A DNA stretch of 64,000 nucleotides from Punctularia strigosozonata HHB-11173 SS5. Its lineage: Eukaryota; Basidiomycota; Agaricomycetes; Corticiales; Punctulariaceae. Under the pieces are notes generated by a model that saw only the letters and a program-made list of their open reading frames with translations, searched no databases and had not been told where the DNA came from. The position numbers and the translations under genes were made by a program. Shown here one piece after another: positions 22,195 through 34,885 of this stretch (its first letter is position 1; each line of letters starts with the position of its first letter). The stretch spans positions 1,047,089-1,111,088 of the forward strand of contig NW_006767436.1 of assembly GCF_000264995.1 (NCBI RefSeq), read 5' to 3'.

Positions 22195-23507
22195 GCCTCA
22201 ACATGCGAGATCCCTCGCTCTCTGATAAGCGTGTACAGTACACCTGCGCACTGGAAATAAGAATGAACGCCGCATGTATGCACCCAGGCGCACAAGAAAT
22301 GTCTTTGGCTCTTTCCCGACAGCCTGTGTGGAAATGCACATCAGCTGAATCTAGACTGGAAATAATCCCAGCGATGATGATGCGCCCGTCTTCGCGGGTA
22401 TCCATCTCCAATGCGTCCGTCCCCACGAGCTACTGAGCCATGGGACGCACAGGATGCACTGCGAGAAGGCGACAGTAGTCGGGGAGTTGAGCAAAAGGGT
22501 AAAACGTCGTCTCCTTGAAGCCAGCTGGGTTTATCATGACTCATGATCCCAAAGAGCACATACGCGTGTCGGAAATGTGTACTGGCTAGCATAGCATCCA
22601 CCATACGACTGGCGAGGAGCGCTCTCGGGAAAGCCAGTGCTCATAGTAGGTAGCAAATGTGATGTCAACAAAGCGAGTATACATAGCTTCTGCAGTACAG
22701 TAGCTGTACTGGTATCGATGCAGATGCACCAGCTGAATACCGTGCTTTGCGGCGCTCGATACGGAGAAACGCTCAACGTATTCCTCGATCATTCTCGTTG
22801 CTGCGAGGACGGCACGATAGCGGTACCGTGGGCAGTTGACCCACTACGTCAGGTCTCAAACGTGGAAGGTGTGGCATAGCCCCGGGCTAAGAACAAGAAC
22901 CCCTTGGGCGATTTCCAAGGTTTCCTTGACATCTGGCTACGGCTATAATGGCTTCGCGCAGCACAGCAGACACTTTATCTTCACCCCTGGAGAGCTCGAG
23001 ATTACGCGCGCCCGTGCTCGGATCCCCCATTTTTTGGCGCCCTCTCCTTCACCTTCTCGGGCTAGTCCCCATTGTGATATGCTGGACGTTCAACTTTTGG
23101 ACCCTGCTTGCAGGCTTGGAATGGACGCTGTGCAGTCATGTTACATACGCGTTTTGTCAGATGAGGCCACGGACTGCTATCGCGTCGACGAGCTATTGAA
23201 AGAAGCGCAGGTGCCTGGCGCGTCTAATGCTTCGGTCATATCTCTCGACAGCTTGTGTACTGCAGCAAGGCAAACAGCAACGCGCCGTGCACCACAAGCT
23301 GATACGCTCAGACGCGTACTGAACGGTGCAAGCAAGAGGCGCGCCGAAACGGCTTCCAAACCTGTACGTGGCCCGCATTCTACCGGTGGCCCGTTCATTG
23401 AACCAAAAACAAAGGGCCGTGTCCAGAATTCCGGACACTCTCTTAACCCTGCTTTCTACCCTTCTGTGAGAGGTTCATCGCCCCTTTACTCTCCATTCAG
23501 CACCTGA
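22195..23507. other. 1.3 kb region with only weak ORFs
   Basis: A plus-strand open frame at 22978..23507 contains ordinary-looking sequence (YRVDELLKEAQVPGASNAS). A hydrophobic ORF begins at 22948. No clear start, splice chain or family is visible. It may hold a small gene or the 5' leader of the next gene. Confidence 0.3.
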
Positions 23508-24984
23508 ATGCCCCAGCAGAACTCTGCAACAGCCACCCTGCTCACTAACATGCCTGCCACACTGACCGGTATCGACGTTACGCCTTCCGGCCATGCCATT
23601 GCACGACTTAAAGAAGAAGTAAGTGTTCTCATTGAACGATCTAATGCTACATCACTCTAATCACTATTGTGAATAGCTGCACTTTCTTCGCCTCTGTCGA
23701 ACGCGCCGTAACTTGGTCCTCGACTCGATTTGTCCGGAGCTGGCGCCTCACATCGTGATCACTCCCCCGGACTCGTGTGCCGCAGAGCACTACTACACAT
23801 GCACCAGCAATGCTGTTCAGGTATTGTCTAATCCAAGGGACCACCTGTGTGCCATGCCGCAGGACATTGGAGTAGAGCGCATGCCACCTCCGTGTTCCTC
23901 AGATGAAACTTCATCACCCGTAATTGAGAAGGACATGCACGTTACGGTCACCAGTCAAGATCGTCGCGTGCGGAGGCGATGTCAACCATGCAACCCCTTG
24001 CTAACGTTTGGCAGCCTATCTTTGATGGTGAGCAGTCTTACAAATGTTCGCCGTGTCAAAATGCGTCCACGCTGATGCACGCGTACAGGATACTGCTGAC
24101 GACCAGAAATCCCCCGAAGCAATGCTTCTAGGCATTTGCGTAAGTCTCGTTGCTGGTTCAGATTTCATTGCTCTTTTTTATCTTGCTGTTTCCAGGCCTT
24201 ACAAGCGAGTGCCATAGCGTGTTCACGCCGATCACGCTATACTTCAGCCAGTTTCCCTTGGCCAGATAAACCCTTCCGGTGGTTAGACCCCGCAGCTCCC
24301 CTACTACTCAGCGCGAGTCGAACACTTGGTACCGTTATCATCGACTCCGCCAAGCCCTTCGGAGCGCCCCACATCATCATCCAGGAGCCTCCTCCATGGG
24401 ACGAGAATCCTTGGGTTCCGTATGGGAACAGCGTACCCAACCCTCAGGACGCTGCTTTCGGGCGATTGCTTACGGTCCCCGGCTGGCGTCTCCCTGTGAT
24501 CAATCCAGCTCCATGGGTCTTCGAAGACGAGCGAATAGACTGCACCACCATATCCTCCTGGATTGAAGAGCCGGACATTGCCCCAAGCTCGTGTGATTCT
24601 TCCCCAATCGTGTCCACCGTACCCTTGCTCTGCGAGGACGGCTGGTACTATGATCCTTTGGACGCGCAGACCACGACCCCTCTTACGTTTGACGACCCTG
24701 ACGAGAGCGCGACTCTCGAAGACATCACTCCGATGTTATCGCCGACCTCGGCTACGAGCACTGAAAACTGGTGTCCAGACCTGGAAATCTTCCCTTGGGA
24801 CGACGAAGCATTCCCGGATCTGGGTCGCTTATCTTGCGACGAGGCCGGCAACTCTTTGAGTATGGGTTTGCACTGCGGAGACAGACTACTTTGCGACAGT
24901 CGCGGGGTTTTGAATGACGCTAAGGCGGAGTCCTTCTCTCCTGTTTCGGACTCCGGTTTGAGGGCTATCATAGTTGAGTCGTGA
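23508..24984 (+). CDS. Acidic orphan protein, function unknown
   Basis: Not recognised. The splice structure is strong. The ATG at 23508 leads through HAIARLKEE into a phase-0 intron (GTAAGT...GAATAG), then LHFLRLCRTRRNLVLDSICP. A second phase-0 intron (GTGAGC...GTACAG) and a third (GTAAGT...TTCCAG near 24196) join a long last exon. That exon has DKPFRWLDPAAPLLLSAS and GAPHIIIQEPPPWDENPWVP. After it the chain is strongly acidic with many Asp, Glu and Trp, ending LRAIIVES at 24984. There is no signal peptide or membrane segment. The conserved-looking block RWLDP...HIIIQEPPPWDENPW may be the functional core. It is probably a basidiomycete-specific intracellular protein. Confidence 0.6.
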
Positions 24985-25499
24985 CTGCGATTGTGTTCTG
25001 GGACTGGGGTGTATGGGTACATTCACGGACACCGAACGATCATTGGACGATCAACGTTGTTTGGCATAAACAGAGGACATTCCACTTTCGCGCATGCTTG
25101 CATTCGTTTCCATTACTGTCATTGTACCATAGCAATGATGAACCCATGTAGGGTATCTGCAATCAACTCTGCCGACTTTGCAGGGATGTAAAGAGAGTAT
25201 CGGTAGGATGTCCTCATTCCTGCCTGAGGCACGACCTACATAGTCGACTCTCACGCTTTTGGCGGGGAGAACCAGGGAGAACCAGACTCTTTCTGACTCT
25301 TCTGCGCTGCCGACCGGGCGAACACCGAGCTGATGACTCCAATAAGAGATGCAAGACTTCCTCGGGGTAGGGGAGTACATAAGTGCTCTCAAGCGCAGAG
25401 CTCCGATATCGTCAGCCAACATACGGTTACCCGCTACTCAACGTAACGATACCGGGCCCCTCACTCGTTTGCTGCCACCCCTGCCACCGCATCGAGATC
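24985..25499. other. Intergenic region before the glycosyltransferase
   Basis: About 515 bases holding the 3' UTR of the acidic protein and the promoter of the glycosyltransferase. The open frame extends upstream of the chosen ATG to 25383 but is Pro/Arg-rich and has no family features. I see no repeat. Confidence 0.45.
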
Positions 25500-26738
25500 A
25501 TGGACGGCGACATATCATACCATCGTCCCACTGGACTCCATGAAATCCTCCTCCACGAACTCGACCTTCGATCAGATGCCGACGTCGACTTCGCCCTCTG
25601 CAACCCAAACCCCGTAACCGACGACAAAAATATTTGGTTTTTCTGGCACGCCGGCTACGAGACGATGCATTCATACACAAAGCGCGACGTTCGCGGCTGG
25701 CACCGCCGTTTCTCAAAACGAGGCTGGACGATCCGGGTCCTCAATACCCAGTCCAATCGCAACTCCCCGCTTCACCTCTCCAAATACCTAGATACAGATG
25801 ACCCTGCCACATTCCCGCAAGCCTTCATTGACGGCAAGATCACTGGACATCACGCATTGCAACATACCTCCGATCTGGTCCGCTTCCCCCTCCTTCTCAA
25901 GTACGGCGGTGTCTATGCAGACGTCGGGATGATCCAGATTGGGAACCTGGATCGCCTATGGAATGAGACGATAGCTAATCCGGCATCTCCCTACGAGGTT
26001 CTCTCGTATAACTTCGCTGATGTCGGGTTGGCGAACTACTTCCTCGCCGCACGCAAGGACAACCCTTTTTTCCGGCGTTGTCATCGACTCTTCCTGAAAA
26101 TATGGGAAGGTCGGACAAGCACGACGGGGATGTCGGAAAGTCCATTGCTCAAGGGCGTGCCCATGTTGCAATCTCCCAAAGGATTCGAAGAAGACGGCGT
26201 ATTCTACTCTGTTGAGGAGGCTAGCCGGATTTTATCGGACTATATCATCCAAGGCCAGGTTATCACCATGGTCATGGGTCTCCTCGACGAGGAAGGGGAT
26301 GGAGAAGATGACGGTGCTTGGGACGGACCGGCGTACGTATCTGCTCGCATTTACGCCATCGACTACATGGTCGGGTCTCAGTTGATCAACCTGATGACGG
26401 ATTGGGACGGAGAACGGGCATTTGCGTTGATGTCGCTCTCGCTACCGACGGAGGGGGAGGCGGAGTCAGCGGACCAGGCCAAAGCGCGAGAGATCGTCGA
26501 GGCGTGTTTGACGAAGAGCTTCGGGTTCAAATTGGCGCATGGGCTTATCCTGCGGGTATTAGGGGAGACGCTGGGCTCGCTGTGGAGGAAGCATGAGGGA
26601 TCGGATGCGGTTCCCCATACTTACGCGCATTGGCTGAGGTACGGTGTTGTTCATTGGGATCAAGCCCAGCTGCCGCCACCGAAGCCGTACAAGACCGGTA
26701 CGGTGTATAAGAAGGGGCCTCTCCTGAGGGAGGAATAG
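25500..26738 (+). CDS. Glycosyltransferase of the capsule-synthesis (Caps_synth/GT32-like) type
   Basis: A single-exon gene of about 412 residues, unusual in this intron-rich window. The start at 25500 gives MDGDISYHRPTGLHEILLHE. The sugar-transferase core is clear: NIWFFWHAGYETMHSYTKRD, the block HHALQHTSDLVRFPLLLKYG, then GGVYADVGMIQIG. The Asp of ADVG stands where a DxD metal-binding motif lies in related enzymes. In fungal members the second Asp is often replaced, so DVG here is not alarming. No signal peptide or membrane anchor is visible, unlike Golgi GT32 enzymes. It may use a nucleotide sugar in the cytosol, but the acceptor is unknown. Confidence 0.75.
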   Translation: MDGDISYHRPTGLHEILLHELDLRSDADVDFALCNPNPVTDDKNIWFFWHAGYETMHSYTKRDVRGWHRRFSKRGWTIRVLNTQSNRNSPLHLSKYLDTDDPATFPQAFIDGKITGHHALQHTSDLVRFPLLLKYGGVYADVGMIQIGNLDRLWNETIANPASPYEVLSYNFADVGLANYFLAARKDNPFFRRCHRLFLKIWEGRTSTTGMSESPLLKGVPMLQSPKGFEEDGVFYSVEEASRILSDYIIQGQVITMVMGLLDEEGDGEDDGAWDGPAYVSARIYAIDYMVGSQLINLMTDWDGERAFALMSLSLPTEGEAESADQAKAREIVEACLTKSFGFKLAHGLILRVLGETLGSLWRKHEGSDAVPHTYAHWLRYGVVHWDQAQLPPPKPYKTGTVYKKGPLLREE

Positions 26739-27293
26739 ATATCGCTTAGTCACGTTCATTAGACTCCGAGAATACTTGTCCTCCAAAAAGAAGTGCGGCG
26801 GGAGCGTGAACTGGTATTTATCGTCATCAGCCCGACTTTGAGCACATCTTTGTTGCATCTTCCATATCCGTACACCTCCATGCGCAAACCGGACAGCAAG
26901 TGCTGAATGCGGAATGCCGGTGAGATACCCATTGTATGCTGCGGGATTCTCGAGGTCACTCCCTTCAGTTCGGTGGTATTCCCTGAGGGTCATCTTGTCG
27001 CCCTTTATCTGCGTGTCGCCTGCAAAGATGAGCCTCGTGACGGCCGATATCTGCTGGCGAAGGGTTACGGGCAAGTCATTGGCATATAGGCGCTGGAAGT
27101 ACTGCAAGAACTGGTATCGACGGCAGATCGCCTGAATCACTGTCAATGTCACTGCTTCTGTCGCGCTTCGCGTGTATGTACGTCATCGGCAGACGAAAGA
27201 GGACCTGACGCGTCCGAAATCCGGGGCCAAACTCCAGAATCCAGATGGCGTCCCGGGGTATCTCCACAGATATCGATCTCTTCCTCGACCACC
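26739..27293. other. Intergenic region upstream of GLC3
   Basis: About 555 bases between two plus-strand genes. Weak minus-strand ORFs (26559..27152) have no recognisable content. The GLC3 promoter is expected here; I can define no motif. Confidence 0.45.
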
Positions 27294-29938
27294 ATGCCAC
27301 CCACGACTGCAGGCAGAACAATCGACAAAGAGACTATCCTTTCGGTAGACCCTTACCTCGTTGACAACGTTACGGCCATCCAGCAGCGCTACGAAAGATT
27401 CGTAAAGTGGAAGGACACTATTGACGAATACGAGGGAGGGTATGATCAGTTCACCAAGGGATACCTGAAGTTTGGGTTCAATGTCGCTGAGGATGGCACG
27501 GTTACGTACCGCGAATGGGCACCGGACGCCATCGAGGCGGTCCTCATCGGTGACTTCAGTAAGTAGACTGTTCATTCGTTGAAAAATGTTCTCCCTTCTC
27601 CAGGCCTCGCAAAGCGGATGGATGTTATTCATAGCTACCCTTTTCGCACGTTATACGGAAGACTGACTAACGGGGGTTTAATAGATGATTGGAATAGGCT
27701 GTCGCACAAGATGACCAAAGACCAGTATGGTGTCTGGGAGATTATCGTTCCTCCTAAGGCTCCTGGAGTCTGTGCTATCCCGCACGACTCAAAAGTGAAG
27801 GTACGTCCGTTGTGGTTCTGTTACTTTTGATTGCTCACGAACGTTCAGATATCGATGATTGCTTCTGACCACCGCAGAATTGAACGGATTCCTGCTTGGA
27901 TCAAGCGCGTAACCCAGGATCTGGCAATCTCGCCTGTCTACGAGTCCCACTTCTGGAACCCTCCAGCACACGAGCGTTACACCTTCAAACATCCTCGTCC
28001 CCCTGCTCCCAAGGCGGCTCGTATTTACGAAGCTCACGTTGGCATCTCCACAAGCGAGCTGCGAGTTGGCACCTACAAGGAGTTCACCGGACATATGCTC
28101 AAACGCATTAAGGATTTGGGATATAACACCATTCAACTCATGGCTGTCATGGAGCATGCGTACTATGCATGTAAGATCCTTCCTCGCCTTGCCCGTTGAA
28201 CGCTTCTCTGACACCATTTCAGCGTTCGGCTACCAGGTTACTAGTTTCTTCGCAGCCAGCTCCAGGTACGGCACTCCAGAGGAGCTCAAAGAACTCGTGG
28301 ACACTGCGCATGGTATGGGCCTCACGGTTTTACTCGATATCGTGCATTCGCACGCGTCCAAGAATGTCCTGGATGGCCTGAACCTCTTTGACGGTTCAGA
28401 CCACCAGTATTTCCACGAGGGTGCTAGGGGTCGGCACGAGCTCTGGGACTCTCGTTTGTTCAATTATGGCCATCACGAAGTACTCCGCTTCCTCCTCAGC
28501 AACCTCCGATTCTGGATGGAAGAGTACCACTTCGACGGCTTCAGGTTCGATGGCGTCACGAGCATGATGTATCTCCATCACGGTATGGGTGTCGGGTTCA
28601 GCGGAGGCTACCATGAATACTTTGGCCCTGATGTGGACGTGGAGGCGGTGGTGTATCTCATGCTGGTGCGTTGCCCACCGTTTAATGTGGGCTCACTTTA
28701 ACTTCTCGGGCAGGCCAACGACGCGATTCATAGCCTCTTTCCAGAGGCTATCACCATCGCAGAAGATGTGTCAGGAATGCCACTGCTTTGCATCGGAGTT
28801 TCAAGAGGTGGCGTTGGATTCGATTACCGCTTGAGCATGGCTATACCGGACATGTGGATCAAGTTACTCAAGCACAAGCAGGACGATGAATGGAATATAG
28901 GCAGCATCGTTCACACCTTGACGAACAGACGTCACGGGGAGAAGAGTATCGCCTATGCGGAGAGCCATGATCAGGCCTTGGTAGGAGACAAGACCCTCGC
29001 CTTCTGGTTGATGGACAAAGAGATGTGTACGCCTATATTCCCCGCCTCAGCCATGGGTCTCTGACTGTCATGCCTGGTCTAGATACCAACATGTCCGACT
29101 TGACTGAGATGACACCGGTCATTGCGAGAGGTCTCGCCCTACACAAGATGATCCGGTAAGCCCAAGTGTGCGTGATATAACATGCGTCTCTGACACCACT
29201 CAGTCTCCTTGTGCACTCGCTTGGAGGAGAGGGTTACCTCAATTTTGAAGGCAACGAATTTGGTCATCCGGAGGTGCGCTAATCTACCCGCTATTCTTCG
29301 AATGATCACCGATTGCGCGCAGTGGCTTGACTTTCCTCGTGAAGGGAACGGAAACTCTTTCCATTATGCAAGGCGCCAATGGAATGTCGTGGACGACCAA
29401 CTCTTGCGCTATAGGTATCTCAACAATTTCGACGCTGCTATGAATCATCTCGAGGAGCAATATGGCTGGCTCAGCGCGCCACAGGTTGATATTGTTCCTG
29501 TTCATGCACATCGAATCACTGAACCCACCTACCTCTGTAGGCGTACGTGTCCCTCAAGCACGAGGGGGATAAGATGATCGTGTTTGAACGTGCTGGTCTC
29601 CTCTTCGTCTTCAACTTCCATCCTACCAACTCCTTCACGGACTACAGAGTCGGCGTCGGTGAGTCTAGTATCACTGTTCTCTCGCTCCGATGAAATATTC
29701 AACGATATGCAGAAGAAGCTGGCGAATATCGCGTTGTTCTTTCTTCTGACGATAAGAAATTCGGAGGATGGGAGAACATTGATACTAAGCTCACGCATGT
29801 CACGAGTCCTCTGAGCTGGAACGGCAGGAAGAACTATCTTCAGGTATGTTATCCGATGTCGCGCTTGTTCAATGCATGAGCATACGCCCATAGGTTTACT
29901 CGCCAAGCCGAACTGCTATGATTCTGGCAAAATCCTAA
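27294..29938 (+). CDS. GLC3: 1,4-alpha-glucan branching enzyme (glycogen branching)
   Basis: It makes alpha-1,6 branches in glycogen. The ATG at 27294 follows CACC. The N-terminal CBM48-like part has [27 protein letters not shown] and [17 protein letters not shown]. The GH13 barrel has [32 protein letters not shown], and [10 protein letters not shown] with [16 protein letters not shown]. The nucleophile is in [11 protein letters not shown], the general acid in [11 protein letters not shown], and [14 protein letters not shown] carries the transition-state residues. [20 protein letters not shown] follows. The C-terminal beta domain has [20 protein letters not shown] and ends in RTAMILAKS with TAA at 29936. 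About ten introns are present. An odd point: after the acid Glu the chain reads [17 protein letters not shown], where I expect LCRPVxEGG. Confidence 0.95.
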
Positions 29939-30127
29939 TGGTTTTACAATCAATGATGGATACGCGAAACGGGATTATTCACACATGTATAGTATGCTCA
30001 GCGATGCGGCGGATACATAATCTCTCGGTGCATGCAGTACTTGCCCCCAAAAGCGAGTGGCCGGTCCATGGCCTCATTGTCATGCATATGAATAATCGTA
30101 CACGGTGGGGTCTTTCGCAATCCATAT

Positions 30128-31877
<1,750 letters not shown>

Positions 31878-32376
31878 GATACCCAAAAATCAACGCTCTG
31901 GCGAGTGGCATCTTGGAAGCCTGTATATATACGAACCCCAGGCCTGTTATAGGCTGAATCAGCATGACGATGGCGTGTACGCAGACGGGGTATTATTAAT
32001 GGCGAACATCCGATCCGGTAGGTAGGTAGGTATATTGCCGGGACTCACGAATTTTCCGGCATCTTATACATAGGTGTTGGCACATGATTTAGCCGACAAC
32101 CGCGATAATGCCATATACAGATTAGGGCTCTCATGAAGACTCTGCTACAGTAATTTCAGGACACCAGCAGCTGCGAGGCGGATGTAATAAATGCATGTAA
32201 CCCCATGCGCCTACTACAATGGTGTCAGCATATCACTATGACAATTGAGCCCTGGACGATGAGCTAAATATATCGAGTTCTCCCGGTATGGACACCAGTC
32301 ATGAATCTTCTTGTGTTTTGGACGAGATCAGCTTCCGCTACCGCTAGGTTGTATGCCGTACAGCGTTATGCGGGCA
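31878..32376. other. Intergenic region with a (GGTA)4 tract
   Basis: About 500 bases upstream of the reductase gene and downstream of the spermidine-synthase-like gene. It includes a TATA-like sequence near 31925 and four GGTA units at 32017..32032. Nothing else is seen. Confidence 0.5.
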
Positions 32377-34479
32377 TCAGTACACTTCCCAGAATATGTC
32401 TGGTAAAACGTCTCTCATCACTGGTTTATATGAATTATGTTGAGTTCTTCGCAATGCAGTGGATGACCCACCTCTCCAGTGATTTATGCCCTCCTCATCT
32501 TGCCATTTACCCAGAGGATTATTATTATCCGTCAAAACCCAGTGGGTCTCTTCTTCACCAATGGGGCCCACTGCGCTATCGCGTATCAGGGAAGGATCGA
32601 TCTCGTGTTTGGTGAAGAACGTCAAGATGTGCTGCCGTAAATATGAATTCAGAAAGTCGGAATGTACTGCTTCACGGAACGATAAATTCGACGAAAGCGT
32701 GCAGAAAAGAACCTGCGTATAATTTCAGTCCGACCTCCAAGATATATGAAGCTAGAAGGGGGCACACCATGTTCAGGAACTCTTCTTTCATTTGCTGGGG
32801 AGTTAATTCCTCCTGTCGGTCGTGGAATATCCGACAGTGCCCGAACGCCTGTTCCAGGGTGATGAGGACCGCTCGCGCGGGATTCGAGTCAATCACTCCC
32901 GCAAAATTCTGCATGCGATGCCATGAGAATGATTCGCATATCCTTCGGAGAGACTTACCACGGCCAGGACACCCTCAGGATTCATAATGGCCTTTAGGTC
33001 TTCCCAGAACTCGATAGTGAAGATATGCGCGGGGACACCACCTCCGGAGAAGCAATCATGTACGATGATGTCGAAGGACTCGCCTCGAGGGGCGCCGAGG
33101 GCGTCCTCGAGTTCGGATTTGCTCTTCGTTCTTGACACCCAAGATCGCGCGTCCTCCAAAAATACATTGCCAGAGCCTGGATCAACGAGACCGAAATAAT
33201 CTCGAGCAGCTTCGTACACTGCCGGGTCAATTTCGACAACAGTGGTAGCGATTCCATGGCGTTGGAAGGCGGAAGCCGAAACTCCGATCCCGAGACCGCT
33301 ACGTTATCAACCGGTTAGCACGGCGAGTTGACAGGAAGTGTTTTGCTGTACATGACCAGGGCGTTCTTCCAGGCACCGGCTTGGCCAATTTCCGTGCTAT
33401 TGACAAGTCTGGCGGCCTCTTGCAACACGAATGTAGAATATATCGAATCGCCTAAAGGGATCAAGTCTTCGTCCCTGACAATGGCCGACTGATCACCAAG
33501 TGTAGCAACCCGTTCGCCGATCCATACTCCACCTAGGATACTATGATCCGCACGCAGGTAACGGAGTGAGTGTAGGTAATTTGGTCCTAGCTCTTGGAGC
33601 TTAGCATCTGATGGCCTCATTGCTTCACCGACCACAATTTGTCCGGTCACAGAATGGGTAGAAGACAGAATTCGTACAACGGGGTCGTGGGCTGGGTAGA
33701 GGTAGGGCTCTTCCAGTGGCGTCCGCAAAGTCGGTTTGTACTCCCAAGCGAGGCGGGGGATGGCCGAAGCAATCAATAAGAGACCGATAGTACGATGCAG
33801 CAAAGTTCGTGGTTCGATTTCATCAGGAGCCCGTCGCTTTGGTCCCGTAGAAGCAACCGACGGGGGAATAAGGGCCCATGAAGTAAGTGCGACACTCCCC
33901 AGAAACAAGAGCTACCACGCCGTCAGCGAAGCACACATACAGCGAGGCACAGACTGACAATGTTGTCATTGACCGTTTTTGGTAGCGCGATCAAACCCCA
34001 GACGTCCGCTCGGTCAAGGATCATCAGGCAGGGCATTGTGAGAGCGCCTATGACAGGAGCCAACGCGGGACGGACGGGTGGTGCCTGAATACTGTTAATG
34101 ACCGACGATGCAGCCCACTAGAGGAACGCACCATGATAGCAGAGAAGAGATACATCAGGGGAGGAACACACAGAGCATGTGTGGCGAATGGCCCCTTGAC
34201 TGGGTCGTGCCATCGGCTACTATAAACAGCCGTCCGGTACAATAAGTGGGGCAGAACACATAACACAACGCCGAGTGCGAGTACCGCTCCACGTTTAGAG
34301 TATCGCGGAGCAAAGAGAGAGAGCGCGAGGCTCCCATAGACGATATGAGGGAGATACAACTCAGTTGGAACATTAGCATACAAGGGATGGAGTGACTGCC
34401 TGTAACCGCGCAAAGCAAGAGATGCCGCGGCCAGCGTGGCTATCGTCGTGAGCGCAAACTGCAACGCGTTAACAGCCAT
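32377..34479 (-). CDS. Membrane-anchored spermidine/spermine-synthase-like protein
   Basis: The C-terminal half has the SAM-type fold of polyamine synthases: GIGVSASAFQRHGIATTVVE with the acidic EIDPAVYEAA, then FLEDARSWV, and DIIVHDCFSGGGVPAHIFT, then EFWEDLKAIMNPEGVLAV. The N-terminal half from the ATG at 34479 is a membrane domain. I count about seven hydrophobic segments, including ALQFALTTIATLAAASLAL, GAVLALGVVLCVLPHLLY, LGSVALTSWALIPP and LLLIASAIPRLAW. The last exon reads DILPDIFWEVY-like sequence to the stop at 32377. Soluble spermidine synthases lack such a membrane part, so this is a different subfamily, and I cannot say whether it transfers aminopropyl groups. The aminopropyl donor Asp that follows motif I in true synthases is not certain here. 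Confidence 0.72.
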
Positions 34480-34885
34480 TCAGCTCCAGTATGGCTAGCG
34501 AGCCAGCTCGTGATCCCTACGACGTTTCGGTACGGGAAGTAGTGAGGTTGTCCAAGCGAGGGGGCAATGTCGACGTTGACCGCGGACAGCTGTTGATCCT
34601 TGCGCACAGCCATCGGGAAAGGTCGCATATCAAGAACGCCAACTCGGTGTAATGTAGGTAGGATGATCTATTGCTCCATATTCAATCCCTGCGGTACTAT
34701 ACGTGTTGTCGCTGAGGGCTGTCCGGGGTACGTGCTACGTCCAAGCAGCCAATGGAAACCAGTGGTGTACAAATAATCCTCGTTTCATCACGGTAAGGGA
34801 TGCACACCCCATCCATTGAGAATGAAAAACATCCTAAAGTTCCCTTCGATGACCGATATGACAGACGTTTCTGGGGCAGTAATGC
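34480..34885. other. Intergenic region
   Basis: About 400 bases between two minus-strand genes. Expected to hold the promoter of the synthase-like gene and the 3' UTR of the monooxygenase. A short ORF at 34440..34628 is not supported. Confidence 0.45.
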
